The position numbers were made by a program, and so were the translations under genes. Below the pieces are notes generated by a model. It had not been told where the DNA came from and did not search any database. It saw only the letters and a list, made by a program, of their open reading frames with translations. A stretch of 47,598 bases of DNA from Myxococcales bacterium (GTDB lineage Bacteria > Myxococcota_A > Polyangia > Polyangiales > Polyangiaceae): the NCBI GenBank assembly GCA_013297655.1, contig JAAFHV010000040.1, positions 1 to 47,598 of the forward strand. Direction: 5' to 3'. Shown here in pieces: positions 24,617-32,917 of this stretch (positions are counted from its first letter, which is position 1; each line of letters starts with the position of its first letter).

Positions 24617-25915
24617 TCAGGGCTCGACCGTGCATAGACCGCGCGCGCCGTCTTGATAGCGCACGACGATCATGGGCTGATCGGGGAAGGGCACCACGAG
24701 GGAGGCAAAAGGCTCTCTCTCGTCGACGACGAGCGGCCTCCCGGTGCGGTCGTTCTCGCCGAGCGGAGATAGGCAAGCAGGTCCGACGACGAGCTCCTTC
24801 GTCGCCCCGGATTCGGCCACACGAAGCAAGGTGCTCTTGGCGGTGAATCCCCAATAGGTGCCGGCGCTGTCGACGTAGGCGTGCGAAACGGGGGGGAGCG
24901 CTCGCGGGGCCGACCAAACGCCGCTCTTGTCCCTCCGCAAGAGCTTTGGCGGCTCCACGCACGGTCCGGTGGTGGGCACGTTCTCCCCCAAGCTGGGCGC
25001 CTGATTGACGAGCAGCGCGTAGAGCCCCGTAGCGGCGGGGAAGACGTGGGCGTGGGTGAGCACGACCCCCTCGGCTTCGTCGAGCGTGCGACACCCGTCG
25101 GAGCCGGGGATGCGCTCTACGGTTACGTTCGCCTGTGCGTCGGCGAGCATACCCACGTAGGCGCCGGGGGCGCATACGTCGGCGCCGACCGCCCAAGGAC
25201 GTCCGTCGCCGTCGTCGGCCATGGATTGCATGAAGAACGTCGCGGGCACCTTCGGCGTGGGTCGGCTCGTGGCTCCGCGTGAGACCATCACGAGAGCGTC
25301 GCGTCGCGCTTTGCCTTTGCACGACGGCCGTTCGAGCACGGCCTGCGCCCCGTCTTGGTAGTGCGAGGGAGTGGGCACGAACACGAACGTGTCTTCCCCT
25401 GTTCGCCGCACTCCGCGGGGTACCTCTTCGAGCTTGTTCGGGTCGAGCACGAAGCGGCCGCCACGATTGGCAAAAAGCTGGGGCTCCGCGCCGCCATAGT
25501 GAATGGACTGTTTCGCGCCGTGCACCACGGCGACGTCTGGCCAGTGCCCTCCGAGCGACTGAACGTGATTCTCCCCGCTCGTGGGCAGTCCCGCGCCGAG
25601 CGAGGCGTCCGCGGTGGGTTTCTTTCCCTTCGTCGCGGATCCCCACAGGCCAGTTCCCATCGACACGATCGCGCGCTCGCCGGCGGCGTGCACGAAGAGC
25701 GGGTGTTTGTCGCGCGAGACCACCACCAACACGAAATCCCCCGTCGGGCGAGGCTTCTCCGGTGTGACCACGAGCGGGGGGGCCGAAGCGGAGGGAGCGA
25801 CCTTCGGCACCGTAACCAGGTTCGTCGGCGGCGCGACGCGCGCGGGCTCTCCGCAGCTCGCGAGCACGAGGAAGATGGGCACGGCGACGGACGAAGCGCG
25901 GTGAAGGGCAAACAC
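24617..25915 (-). CDS. Hypothetical lipoprotein
   Basis: The 432-residue product starts with a short signal (RASSVAVPIFLVLASC, lipobox LASC), then a Pro/Val-rich linker and a large beta-rich domain with scattered Cys residues (RPSCKGK, ADVCAPG, SDGCRTL, TGPCVEPP, GPACLSP, RGLCTVEP). Alternating strand-turn patterns such as GRPWAVGADV and YVDSAGTYWGFTAKSTLLRV would fit a periplasmic beta-propeller. No family is recognised. The GTG start at 25915 is uncertain because no clear ribosome site is seen. It is divergent from the four-gene operon that follows, with 163 bp between them. Confidence 0.75.
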   Translation of the reverse strand: MFALHRASSVAVPIFLVLASCGEPARVAPPTNLVTVPKVAPSASAPPLVVTPEKPRPTGDFVLVVVSRDKHPLFVHAAGERAIVSMGTGLWGSATKGKKPTADASLGAGLPTSGENHVQSLGGHWPDVAVVHGAKQSIHYGGAEPQLFANRGGRFVLDPNKLEEVPRGVRRTGEDTFVFVPTPSHYQDGAQAVLERPSCKGKARRDALVMVSRGATSRPTPKVPATFFMQSMADDGDGRPWAVGADVCAPGAYVGMLADAQANVTVERIPGSDGCRTLDEAEGVVLTHAHVFPAATGLYALLVNQAPSLGENVPTTGPCVEPPKLLRRDKSGVWSAPRALPPVSHAYVDSAGTYWGFTAKSTLLRVAESGATKELVVGPACLSPLGENDRTGRPLVVDEREPFASLVVPFPDQPMIVVRYQDGARGLCTVEP

Positions 25916-26078
25916 GCCAAGATAGTACCCTCGATCGGGTCGTGTGGGGGATGGTGCGCTACAGCCCGTATTCCTCCGCCGATATCGCGTAGCGGCCACG
26001 CCTTGGCGCGTCACGAAATGGTGAGCGCTGCGACGTGACCATCGACCATCGGAGCTACTCCGGTATGCTCGCCCGTCC

Positions 26079-26642
26079 ATGGGGACTGCAAAGAAGGCCG
26101 CGCCCGCGCGGAAGGCGACGTCGATCGCGAAGAAGACCTCGACCATAAAGGCGATCACGAAGAAGGCGGCGCCGAAGGTCGCGCCCGCTAGGAAGCCAAA
26201 GGCGCCGCGTGCGCGGGTGGAGAAGATCACCTTGGCGACCCTCGCCGCCAAGCTCGACACGATCGCGGATCGGCTCTCCACGCTCGAGGCGGTGCTCGGC
26301 GCGGCGCTCGAGGCGCGCGCTCCGGAGGGCCCACCGCGAAGCGCAGCTGGCTCCGCACCGCAGCCGATCGCGAGTGCCGAATTCGACGCCGCGCTCCTCG
26401 CCACGATAGGCGATCTCGACCGCCGCGCGAGGCACGGAGGAATGGTGCCTATCCCAGACGTGCGCGCCGTCTTTCTCGACGCTGGGTGGACGCGGGCAGC
26501 GTTCGACGCGCGCCTCCTGGAGGCGGAGCGTGATTTTCTCGTGGACTTGAAAGTGGCAAACGATCCCCTCCGCCTACCACGCCCGGATCTCGCGATCGAA
26601 GAGCTGGGGCGCGGGCACCTCCAATACGTGGTGATTCGATGA
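26079..26642 (+). CDS. Histone-H1-like-tailed winged-helix protein, first gene of ATPase/nuclease operon
   Basis: The 187-residue protein has three parts. Residues 1-47 are Lys/Ala/Pro-rich (TAKKAAPARKATS, ITKKAAPKVAPARKPK), resembling histone H1 tails and suggesting nonspecific DNA binding. Residues 48-80 are a predicted coiled coil (LATLAAKLDTIADRLSTLEA). Residues 100-187 look like a winged-helix domain: DAALLATIGDLDRRARHGGMVPIPDVRAVF, FDARLLEAERDFLVDLKVANDP, then a strand pair ending LQYVVIR. Its stop overlaps the ATPase start by four bases (ATGA). I infer a DNA-binding or loading subunit of the machine encoded downstream. No clear Shine-Dalgarno sequence precedes ATG 26079. Confidence 0.8.
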   Translation: MGTAKKAAPARKATSIAKKTSTIKAITKKAAPKVAPARKPKAPRARVEKITLATLAAKLDTIADRLSTLEAVLGAALEARAPEGPPRSAAGSAPQPIASAEFDAALLATIGDLDRRARHGGMVPIPDVRAVFLDAGWTRAAFDARLLEAERDFLVDLKVANDPLRLPRPDLAIEELGRGHLQYVVIR

Positions 26643-28882
26643 GCGTCCCGAAGAAGCCTGTCACGAAGTCCGCGCCGGACGGCACTCCCGGCCCGGAAGC
26701 GGCGCGCCTGGAAGAGCTCTTGGCGACCTCGCCGAGCCCGTTCTCGGACTCCGTGCTCCAAAACGCCTTCCACGAGACTCCCGATGTGCCCGAGATCCAC
26801 GCCCGCGCGCGAAAGGCATGCCTCGACCACGTGCGCGCAGCGCGCGAAGAGGGGAAAACTGCGCTCCAAGTGGTGACCGGGGACGCGGGCGACGGCAAGA
26901 CCCACCTCGTCGCGTGGCTGCGGCGGCAATCGGTCGATGGCTTCAGGAAGGGCACCGCGACAGGCCGCTACGCCCTCACCGTGATTCCCCCTTTGCGGTC
27001 GGTGTCGCGCGTGAGCCACCACGTCCTCCAAGAGGTGGTGCGCCAGCTCTCCACGCGGCTTCCAGGCGAGGTTCACGTCGACGACGCGACCGACACGCCG
27101 ATCGAGATCCTCATTTGGCGCGCGCTGCTCGCGATCGCGAAGACCATTCACGACGATCGCACGAGCCACCCCGAGCTGCGAAGTCGGCTCGAGGCGGTGG
27201 TCACGACCAACCCCGACAAGTTCTTGTCGTCGTGTGTGAACCAATTGAAAGAGGCTTGGCGTACCATCGGAGGCGCGTTCGTCGATACGGCGTTGAAGCT
27301 CCCGAGCCTCGATCTCGATCGGGAGGTGTTCCGTGTCGTGGCGCGATTCCCGGACGGCGACGAGCCCGAGCGAACCGCGATCGTCGATTGGCTCGGTGGG
27401 GCGAGCCTGCCGTCCGAGCGCCTCGACGCGCTCGGCACCGCCCTCGTGCTCGACGACGAGGCGGGGGCCACCCGCGGGCTTCACACGCTCCTCGCGCTCG
27501 CGCGTCTCGCGCGGACTCCGATCGCGATCGCCTTCGACCAAATTGAGGGAACACAGAGGCTCGGGGACGACGCGATGTCCGCGTTCCTCGGTACCGTCGC
27601 CGAGCTCTACAACGCGGCGCCCGGCACGGTGTTGCTCGTGTTCTCACAATCGCAGATTTGGCCCGAGCTGAAGAAGAACGCGCCCCAGTTCGTGCAAGAT
27701 CGGCTGAACGACTCGCCGGTGGTCCACTTGCACGGGCTCACCCCCGACGAGGCCCTCGCCCTCGTCGCTACGCGCATGCGGCACTTTTGGGGCAGCATGG
27801 AAAAGGGGCCCGCCGATACCCTCTTTCCGCTCACGAACGAGCGAATCCTCTTCCACGTCAAGCGCGCCAACTTGAGGACGCCGCGCACGGTGGTGCGCTA
27901 TTTCCAGGCGCTCCTGCGCGCGCCAGCAGCCTCCCGTGACTCCTTTGCCGGCCCGCACGAGGTCGCCCCGAAGGAGCTCGTACGGAAGAAGCTCGCCGCG
28001 TTCGTCGAGGAGGCGCGCACCTCGCAACCGCGCGCCGCAGACGCACGCGCCGCGCTCTCGCAGTCGGTCGTCACCGATCTTCTCGTGCAGGCTGCACGCA
28101 CTCGACGCGATGTCGCGGGGGCGAAGGTCGAGGCGGTGCGCTCGAAGCGACTGAGCAAGACCGGAATCTCCGGCGTGGAGCTCGTGGTTCGGCGTGGCGA
28201 TACGAGCAAGCGTGTGTACATCGAGGGATCGAATAGCCAAAATGGCAAATCCGCGGCGTCGACCTTGGCGCGGTTCGCTTCTGTCCTAGAGGCCAATGGC
28301 GCCGACCACGCGGTGCTCCTTCGCGACGCTTCGCTCCCGCTTCCCCCTGCGGCGCGAAAGGCGTTGCTCGAGCTCACCCCGCGCGGCGCTCTGCTCCGGG
28401 TAGAAGAGGGCGAGATCGTCGAGCTCTCCGCGATCGAGGCGCTGCTCAACGCGGCCGCGGCGGGCGACATCGGGCAAAACGTCGACCGCAAGACGGCGCT
28501 CGATCTTGCCGTGGAGTGCGGCATGGCGGCGGCGCTCGGGCTCGAGCAGAAGCTCGTCGAGGTGGTGCTCGCGGGGGAGAGCGCGAACGCGAAAGGCGCG
28601 GAGAAGGCGATCGCCGGCGAGCCCACCGAAGCATCGGCCGACGCCGCGCCGACCTCGCTCGACGCGGTCGCGGTCGCGACGAACGGCGCCGCGATCTTGC
28701 AGCATCTTCGCAACGTGCGCGCGTTCGATCCGGCGGCCCACTTGGCGCGCGCGCTCGGCCTCTCGCTCGAGGCGGTGGACGCTGCGCTTCGTGAACTGGA
28801 GAAGAAGAAGCTCGTCGACGTCGTGAGCGATCGCAACCGCGCTCCCGTGGCGCTCCTTCGGCCGGAGGCCCTGTCCCCATGA
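26639..28882 (+). CDS. AAA-type P-loop ATPase with C-terminal winged-helix region
   Basis: The 747-residue protein has a Walker A motif GDAGDGKT (81-88), a Walker B strand PIAIAFDQIEG (Asp300, with Gln301 where Glu is usual), and a sensor-like strand TVLLVFSQSQ (330-339). The helical region IEILIWRALLAIAKTIHDD resembles large STAND/KAP-like or BREX-type ATPases. Residues 485-600 contain an alpha/beta stretch (GVELVVRRGDTSKRVYIEGSN, then a long helix) that could be a degenerate nuclease-like fold. A winged-helix motif sits near 695-730 (HLARALGLSLEAVDAALRELEKKKLVDVV). It overlaps both neighbours by four bases, which implies one stoichiometric complex. I infer a role as DNA sensor or remodeller. 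Confidence 0.85.
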   Translation: MSVPKKPVTKSAPDGTPGPEAARLEELLATSPSPFSDSVLQNAFHETPDVPEIHARARKACLDHVRAAREEGKTALQVVTGDAGDGKTHLVAWLRRQSVDGFRKGTATGRYALTVIPPLRSVSRVSHHVLQEVVRQLSTRLPGEVHVDDATDTPIEILIWRALLAIAKTIHDDRTSHPELRSRLEAVVTTNPDKFLSSCVNQLKEAWRTIGGAFVDTALKLPSLDLDREVFRVVARFPDGDEPERTAIVDWLGGASLPSERLDALGTALVLDDEAGATRGLHTLLALARLARTPIAIAFDQIEGTQRLGDDAMSAFLGTVAELYNAAPGTVLLVFSQSQIWPELKKNAPQFVQDRLNDSPVVHLHGLTPDEALALVATRMRHFWGSMEKGPADTLFPLTNERILFHVKRANLRTPRTVVRYFQALLRAPAASRDSFAGPHEVAPKELVRKKLAAFVEEARTSQPRAADARAALSQSVVTDLLVQAARTRRDVAGAKVEAVRSKRLSKTGISGVELVVRRGDTSKRVYIEGSNSQNGKSAASTLARFASVLEANGADHAVLLRDASLPLPPAARKALLELTPRGALLRVEEGEIVELSAIEALLNAAAAGDIGQNVDRKTALDLAVECGMAAALGLEQKLVEVVLAGESANAKGAEKAIAGEPTEASADAAPTSLDAVAVATNGAAILQHLRNVRAFDPAAHLARALGLSLEAVDAALRELEKKKLVDVVSDRNRAPVALLRPEALSP

Positions 28883-31134
28883 GCGACTCCTCGTTCTCCG
28901 TCACCGAGGTGGTCACCGCCACCCGCTGCGCGCGTCAGCTCGTGCTCGCGCGAAGAGGCCTGCGGGTCGTGCCCTATGGCGCCGACGCGTTCGGCACTGC
29001 CGCTCACGTCGCGCTCGCCGCGGTCGCGAACGGCGCGCGGACCGATGCCGAGCTTCATGCCCTCCTCGACTACCCGCTCCCCGATCGCGCGCGGGTGATT
29101 CAATCATTGTTTCGTTTGGCGCTCGGGGGGGCTTACGCGCACGCCAAGAAAGTGGCCAATCGCGTCGATGGCGGCGATCTCTCTCGTTTCGCAGACACGG
29201 TGCTTCGCCTCGCGACCCTGCTCGCGCAGCCCCTCACGCGCATGAGCGGCGAGGCGAAGAACGGCAAAGAGGCCGTAGAGTCCGTGTTTTTGGCGTCGGA
29301 AGAAGACGTGACGCTCACCCTGGGGGAGATCACCGTTCGTGGTCGGATCGACCTCATGTGCCGCGACGCCGCCGAGACGTGGCTATGGGACCTGAAGACC
29401 TACGCGGGCACGCACGACGCCGAGCTCGAACAAGTGCGTGTTTATGCGATGGCCTACGCTGCGATGGGCAAACGGGTGCGGCCCGCGCTCTGGCACGTCA
29501 CGCGTGATCGCATCGAGATTCGCAACGCCGACCCGGTGGGCGACGCCGACGTGGCGCAGCTCGGGAAGCTGGTCACGCTGATGCGCAGTTGGGTCGGCGG
29601 CGCACCCCCGCCGCCGGCGCCGGATCTCGGCACCTGTCGCACGTGCCCGGCGCGCAACGAATGCTGGCGCACGTGGGGTCGTACGTTGCCGGACGAGACC
29701 GATCAGGTGCGTCCCCCCACCATGCCGCCGCCCCCGCCAGATGCGCCTCCAGGTGCGCCTCCGGCCGCGCCGCCACCCGCCGAGGCGAAGGTGCCGCACG
29801 TCGTCGCCCCAAAGGTCGCGCTCCCACCGGAGGCACCGACGCGTTCGCCGAGCACGCCGAAGCCCCATGATTTCTCGGTCGAAGGAACGGCGCCGTTGTA
29901 CCTCGGTACCGATCCGAAGAAGCAGCCGGTCACCCTCGACCCGATGGACCTCACCCGCCATGTCGCGGTGTTCGGCGCTTCCGGCTCGGGCAAGACCTAC
30001 TTCGCGAAGTCGATCGTCGAGGAGGCTTTGCTCGCGGGGATTCCCGTCATCGCGTTCGACGTGCAGGGGGATATTTTGCCGCTCGCGGTGACCCGTGACG
30101 ATACCAAGATCGATCCCGCGCTCGAGGCGCGGAGGAACGCTTACCGTGACCGCGCGGAGGTTCGGCTCCTCACGCCGCTCAACGACGCGGGCCTTCGTGT
30201 GGCGATGAACCCCATGAAGCTACCGAAGGGCGACCTCACCCCCGAGCGCCGCTCCATCTGCGCAGAGGCCGCCGCAGACAACCTGCTTTCGTACGCCAAA
30301 ACGGCGCCCGCCACCCGCGAGCACGTGCGCATGTTCTTGGCCAATCGCATCGAAGCCGCGATCGGCAAGACGGCGACGTTGACGATCGCGGATCTCATCG
30401 CCGGGATCGTCGCCGACGAAGAAGAGGACGACGAGCTCCTCGAGCCGAAGGTGCGCGCGAAGCTGGTGAAGGACCTCAAGCTGCTCACCATGGGCACGAA
30501 GAGCTACACGTTTCGGGAAGGTCGCCCGTTCGACCTCGACGATCTCGTGGAGCCGAAGACGCCCGGCAAAGTGCCTCTCAACGTCATTTGGCTCAATGGC
30601 CTCGTCGACCAACAAAGCAAAGAGAGCTTCGTCGCGATGGTCTTGGCCGACGTGTACACCTGGATGCTCGGCCAGCGCGGTGGCAACGCGCGGGTGCTCC
30701 TCTATTTCGACGAGATCGGGCCCTATATGCCGCCGAACGGCGAGCCGCCGACGAAGAAGCTCCTCAAACGTATCTTCAAGGAGGGGCGCAAGTATGGTGT
30801 TTGCGGGCTCTTCTGTACGCAGAACTTCACCGACGTCGATTACAAGGTCGTCTCGCAGGCGAACACGATCGCGGTCGGTCGTGTGAACGCGGCGCAGGAG
30901 AAGAAGAAGGCGATCGAGGCCTTCGGGGCGCCCGCGAACTTCGATGTCGCGGCGGCGGTCACCACGCTCATCGGTGGGGTGCAGGGGCGCTTCTTGCTGA
31001 AACAAGCGTCCGGCAAGGTGGACTGGGTGCAGGGTCGAACACTCCTCACCGAGCACGGGCCGGTGTGGGGCGAAGAGGAGATTCGCGCGGCGACTCCGGA
31101 CGAGACACGCAACGCCTGGAACGAGAAAAAGTAG
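28879..31134 (+). CDS. Fusion of Cas4/AddB-like Fe-S nuclease and HerA-like DNA translocase
   Basis: The 751-residue protein is a two-enzyme fusion. Residues 1-265 form a RecB-family PD-(D/E)XK nuclease with an Fe-S cluster: Cys17 near the N-terminus, Cys253, Cys256 and Cys262 in CRTCPARNEC, His43 of the G-x-x-x-H motif, Asp158 in GRIDLM, Asp171-x-Lys173 in WDLKT, and the QxxxY motif Gln185-Tyr189. A Pro/Ala-rich linker (about 271-325) leads to a HerA/FtsK-type ATPase: Walker A GASGSGKT (366-373), Walker B LLYFDEIGP (Asp611, Glu612), and a CTQNF segment after it. HerA normally forms hexameric rings that feed DNA to a nuclease such as NurA; here the nuclease is covalently attached. The start is ATG 28879, overlapping the previous stop. 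Confidence 0.93.
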   Translation: MSDSSFSVTEVVTATRCARQLVLARRGLRVVPYGADAFGTAAHVALAAVANGARTDAELHALLDYPLPDRARVIQSLFRLALGGAYAHAKKVANRVDGGDLSRFADTVLRLATLLAQPLTRMSGEAKNGKEAVESVFLASEEDVTLTLGEITVRGRIDLMCRDAAETWLWDLKTYAGTHDAELEQVRVYAMAYAAMGKRVRPALWHVTRDRIEIRNADPVGDADVAQLGKLVTLMRSWVGGAPPPPAPDLGTCRTCPARNECWRTWGRTLPDETDQVRPPTMPPPPPDAPPGAPPAAPPPAEAKVPHVVAPKVALPPEAPTRSPSTPKPHDFSVEGTAPLYLGTDPKKQPVTLDPMDLTRHVAVFGASGSGKTYFAKSIVEEALLAGIPVIAFDVQGDILPLAVTRDDTKIDPALEARRNAYRDRAEVRLLTPLNDAGLRVAMNPMKLPKGDLTPERRSICAEAAADNLLSYAKTAPATREHVRMFLANRIEAAIGKTATLTIADLIAGIVADEEEDDELLEPKVRAKLVKDLKLLTMGTKSYTFREGRPFDLDDLVEPKTPGKVPLNVIWLNGLVDQQSKESFVAMVLADVYTWMLGQRGGNARVLLYFDEIGPYMPPNGEPPTKKLLKRIFKEGRKYGVCGLFCTQNFTDVDYKVVSQANTIAVGRVNAAQEKKKAIEAFGAPANFDVAAAVTTLIGGVQGRFLLKQASGKVDWVQGRTLLTEHGPVWGEEEIRAATPDETRNAWNEKK

Positions 31135-31141
31135 GTCATCG

Positions 31142-32041
31142 ATGACGGCGTCGGCGCGAGTAGGGACCATTTTTGCCGAGTTTCGCCTCGAGGTTCTGGT
31201 CGGGGCGGGAGCTTACTCGGCCACGTATGCGGCGAAGCGCTTCGGGGAGGCCGCCGCGATACGTGTACTTTCCCCGGAGGCCGCCGACGATCGGATCGTC
31301 CGCGAAGCGTTCGTGCGCATGCCTTCGCTCGCCGCGGGGATTCGGCACCCCGGAGTCGTGGGTTACGCGGAGGGCGAGCCCGAGACGTACAAGGGCGAGC
31401 TTTATCACCGCATGGAGCTTTGCCTCGGGAATACCCTCACCGACGAGTGGCGCGAAGGTGCCAATCTTCGCCTCGCGGGCGGGGCACGGTCGGCGGCCGA
31501 GGTGGAGCCCACGCTCTCCCTCGAGCGCGCGCTGTTCGTGGCGGAGCGCGTGCTCTCTTGCCTCGCCGCCGCGCACGAGTCGGGTGTAGTCCATGGTCGG
31601 CTCACCCCGGAGAAGCTGCTCGTCGGAGACGAGATCAAGGTGCTCGATTTCGGCCTCGTGCCGTATCGCGGATCGTCGATCTCACCGAGCGAGGCGACGC
31701 CGTACATGGCGCCGGAGGTGGCGATGGGGCTTGTCGACCAGGTCGATTCCCGCGCGGACCTCTTTTCGGTCGCCGCGATCGTGCATGCGCTCGTCACCGG
31801 AAAGACGGTGCACTCCGAGCAGCGCGACTCCGAGTTTGCGGCCGCGATGGCGACTCTTCCTGCGCCGCTCGCGGCGAGCGTGGCGCCTTGGCTACGGGCC
31901 GATGTGTGCGCGTGGCTCGATCGCGCGCTCGCTTGGGATCGCCGAGAGCGCTTCGATACGGCGACCGCGATGCGTGACGGCGCGCTCGAGATCCTCGCTG
32001 CAATCGAGCGAAGGCCGCGCAGCGTTCAGCCGGCCCCGTAG
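31142..32041 (+). CDS. Pseudokinase (Ser/Thr kinase fold, catalytically dead)
   Basis: The 299-residue protein keeps the kinase fold landmarks: a loop GAGAYSATYA (21-30), DFG at 169-171, APE at 190-192, and the SRADLFSVAAIVHALVTGK helix. It has lost catalytic residues. The VAIK lysine is Arg41 (AAIR). HRD is HGR (151-153), the catalytic-loop Lys is Thr155, and the metal-binding Asn is Lys158 (LTPEKLL). No transmembrane segment is present, so it is cytosolic. It lies 7 bp after the nuclease-HerA gene on the same strand and is probably its operon partner, as a scaffold or nucleotide-sensing regulator. Its last 16 bases overlap the convergent glutaredoxin-like gene. Confidence 0.88.
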   Translation: MTASARVGTIFAEFRLEVLVGAGAYSATYAAKRFGEAAAIRVLSPEAADDRIVREAFVRMPSLAAGIRHPGVVGYAEGEPETYKGELYHRMELCLGNTLTDEWREGANLRLAGGARSAAEVEPTLSLERALFVAERVLSCLAAAHESGVVHGRLTPEKLLVGDEIKVLDFGLVPYRGSSISPSEATPYMAPEVAMGLVDQVDSRADLFSVAAIVHALVTGKTVHSEQRDSEFAAAMATLPAPLAASVAPWLRADVCAWLDRALAWDRRERFDTATAMRDGALEILAAIERRPRSVQPAP

Positions 32042-32712
32042 GTTGCTTCCAAGTACTTCACGATGTCGCGCGACTCGAACATTTTGGCGCCCGTGTTGGG
32101 GTCCTCGAGATAAGGGACCTGCACCTTGCCCGCGCGCGCCAAAAACGCTGCGCGATTTGCGCTTCCCTTCGCGACGTTGTGGAGCATATACGGTATTTCC
32201 AGCTCGCACAGCACCTCGCGCACGCGACGCGCATAGGGCGATATCTCGAACGACCAGAGCTCGAGCGGCGCTTCTGGTGCACGGCTCGCGCGCGCCCGCG
32301 ATCCGCTTCCGGCGCGAAGGAGCGAGGCCACCGCCGATAGGCCATCTCCGAGGAGCCCGGTGCGAAGCCCGAGCGGAGCGGGGCCAGTGCCGTAGTGGGC
32401 ATAGAGGTGCTTCACGATCGCGTCCGACTCGTAGAGCGTGACTTGCTGGTTGGGGTCGACGAGGAGCGGGAATTGCGCCTTTCCGCCGAGCGCGATGCCC
32501 TCTTTGCGGAAGCGCCCACCGCCCTTCGGGCTCGGCTTCACGAGCACCTCGAGGTCGAGCATCGAGAGCGCCTCGCGCACCTTGCGGCAGAACGGACAAC
32601 CCTCGAACTCGTAGAGCTCGAGGCGCTTTTCGGGTCGTGGCCCCATGCCGCTCGTGCGAAAACCGAGAGGAAAGCGAACGACCGAGGCGCCGTAGGAGGG
32701 GACGATGAACAT
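32026..32712 (-). CDS. Tandem glutaredoxin/GST-N-like protein
   Basis: The 228-residue protein has two thioredoxin-fold repeats. The first has an intact redox motif CPFC (39-42: LYEFEGCPFCRKVREAL) and the cis-Pro segment FPLLVDPNQQ followed by LYESDAIVKHLY. The second repeats this as LWSFEISPYARRVREVL (SPYA at 158-161, no redox Cys) and VPYLEDPNTGAKMFESRDIVKYLEATY. Similar double-domain proteins are known in plants, cyanobacteria and proteobacteria. They probably bind glutathione through the second domain and use the first for disulfide exchange. ATG 32712 was chosen over GTG 32721; neither has a strong ribosome site. Confidence 0.88.
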   Translation of the reverse strand: MFIVPSYGASVVRFPLGFRTSGMGPRPEKRLELYEFEGCPFCRKVREALSMLDLEVLVKPSPKGGGRFRKEGIALGGKAQFPLLVDPNQQVTLYESDAIVKHLYAHYGTGPAPLGLRTGLLGDGLSAVASLLRAGSGSRARASRAPEAPLELWSFEISPYARRVREVLCELEIPYMLHNVAKGSANRAAFLARAGKVQVPYLEDPNTGAKMFESRDIVKYLEATYGAG

Positions 32713-32917
32713 CGGAGGCACGGTAAAGAGGCGCCCCGCCGGTGTCGACCGCGCCCCGCGTAAAGGTTTGAAAGCCGTCGGCGGAGCGCTTCGCCCTTAC
32801 GTTCCGTATGGTCCGCGAGGCAAAGTGGCGTCGTGGGCGTGGATCCGTTAGCAGACACGGTGGAAGTCGCCTCGAGCCAAGGGTAAGCGACGATCCCACT
32901 CACGCGGCAAGGCGACA

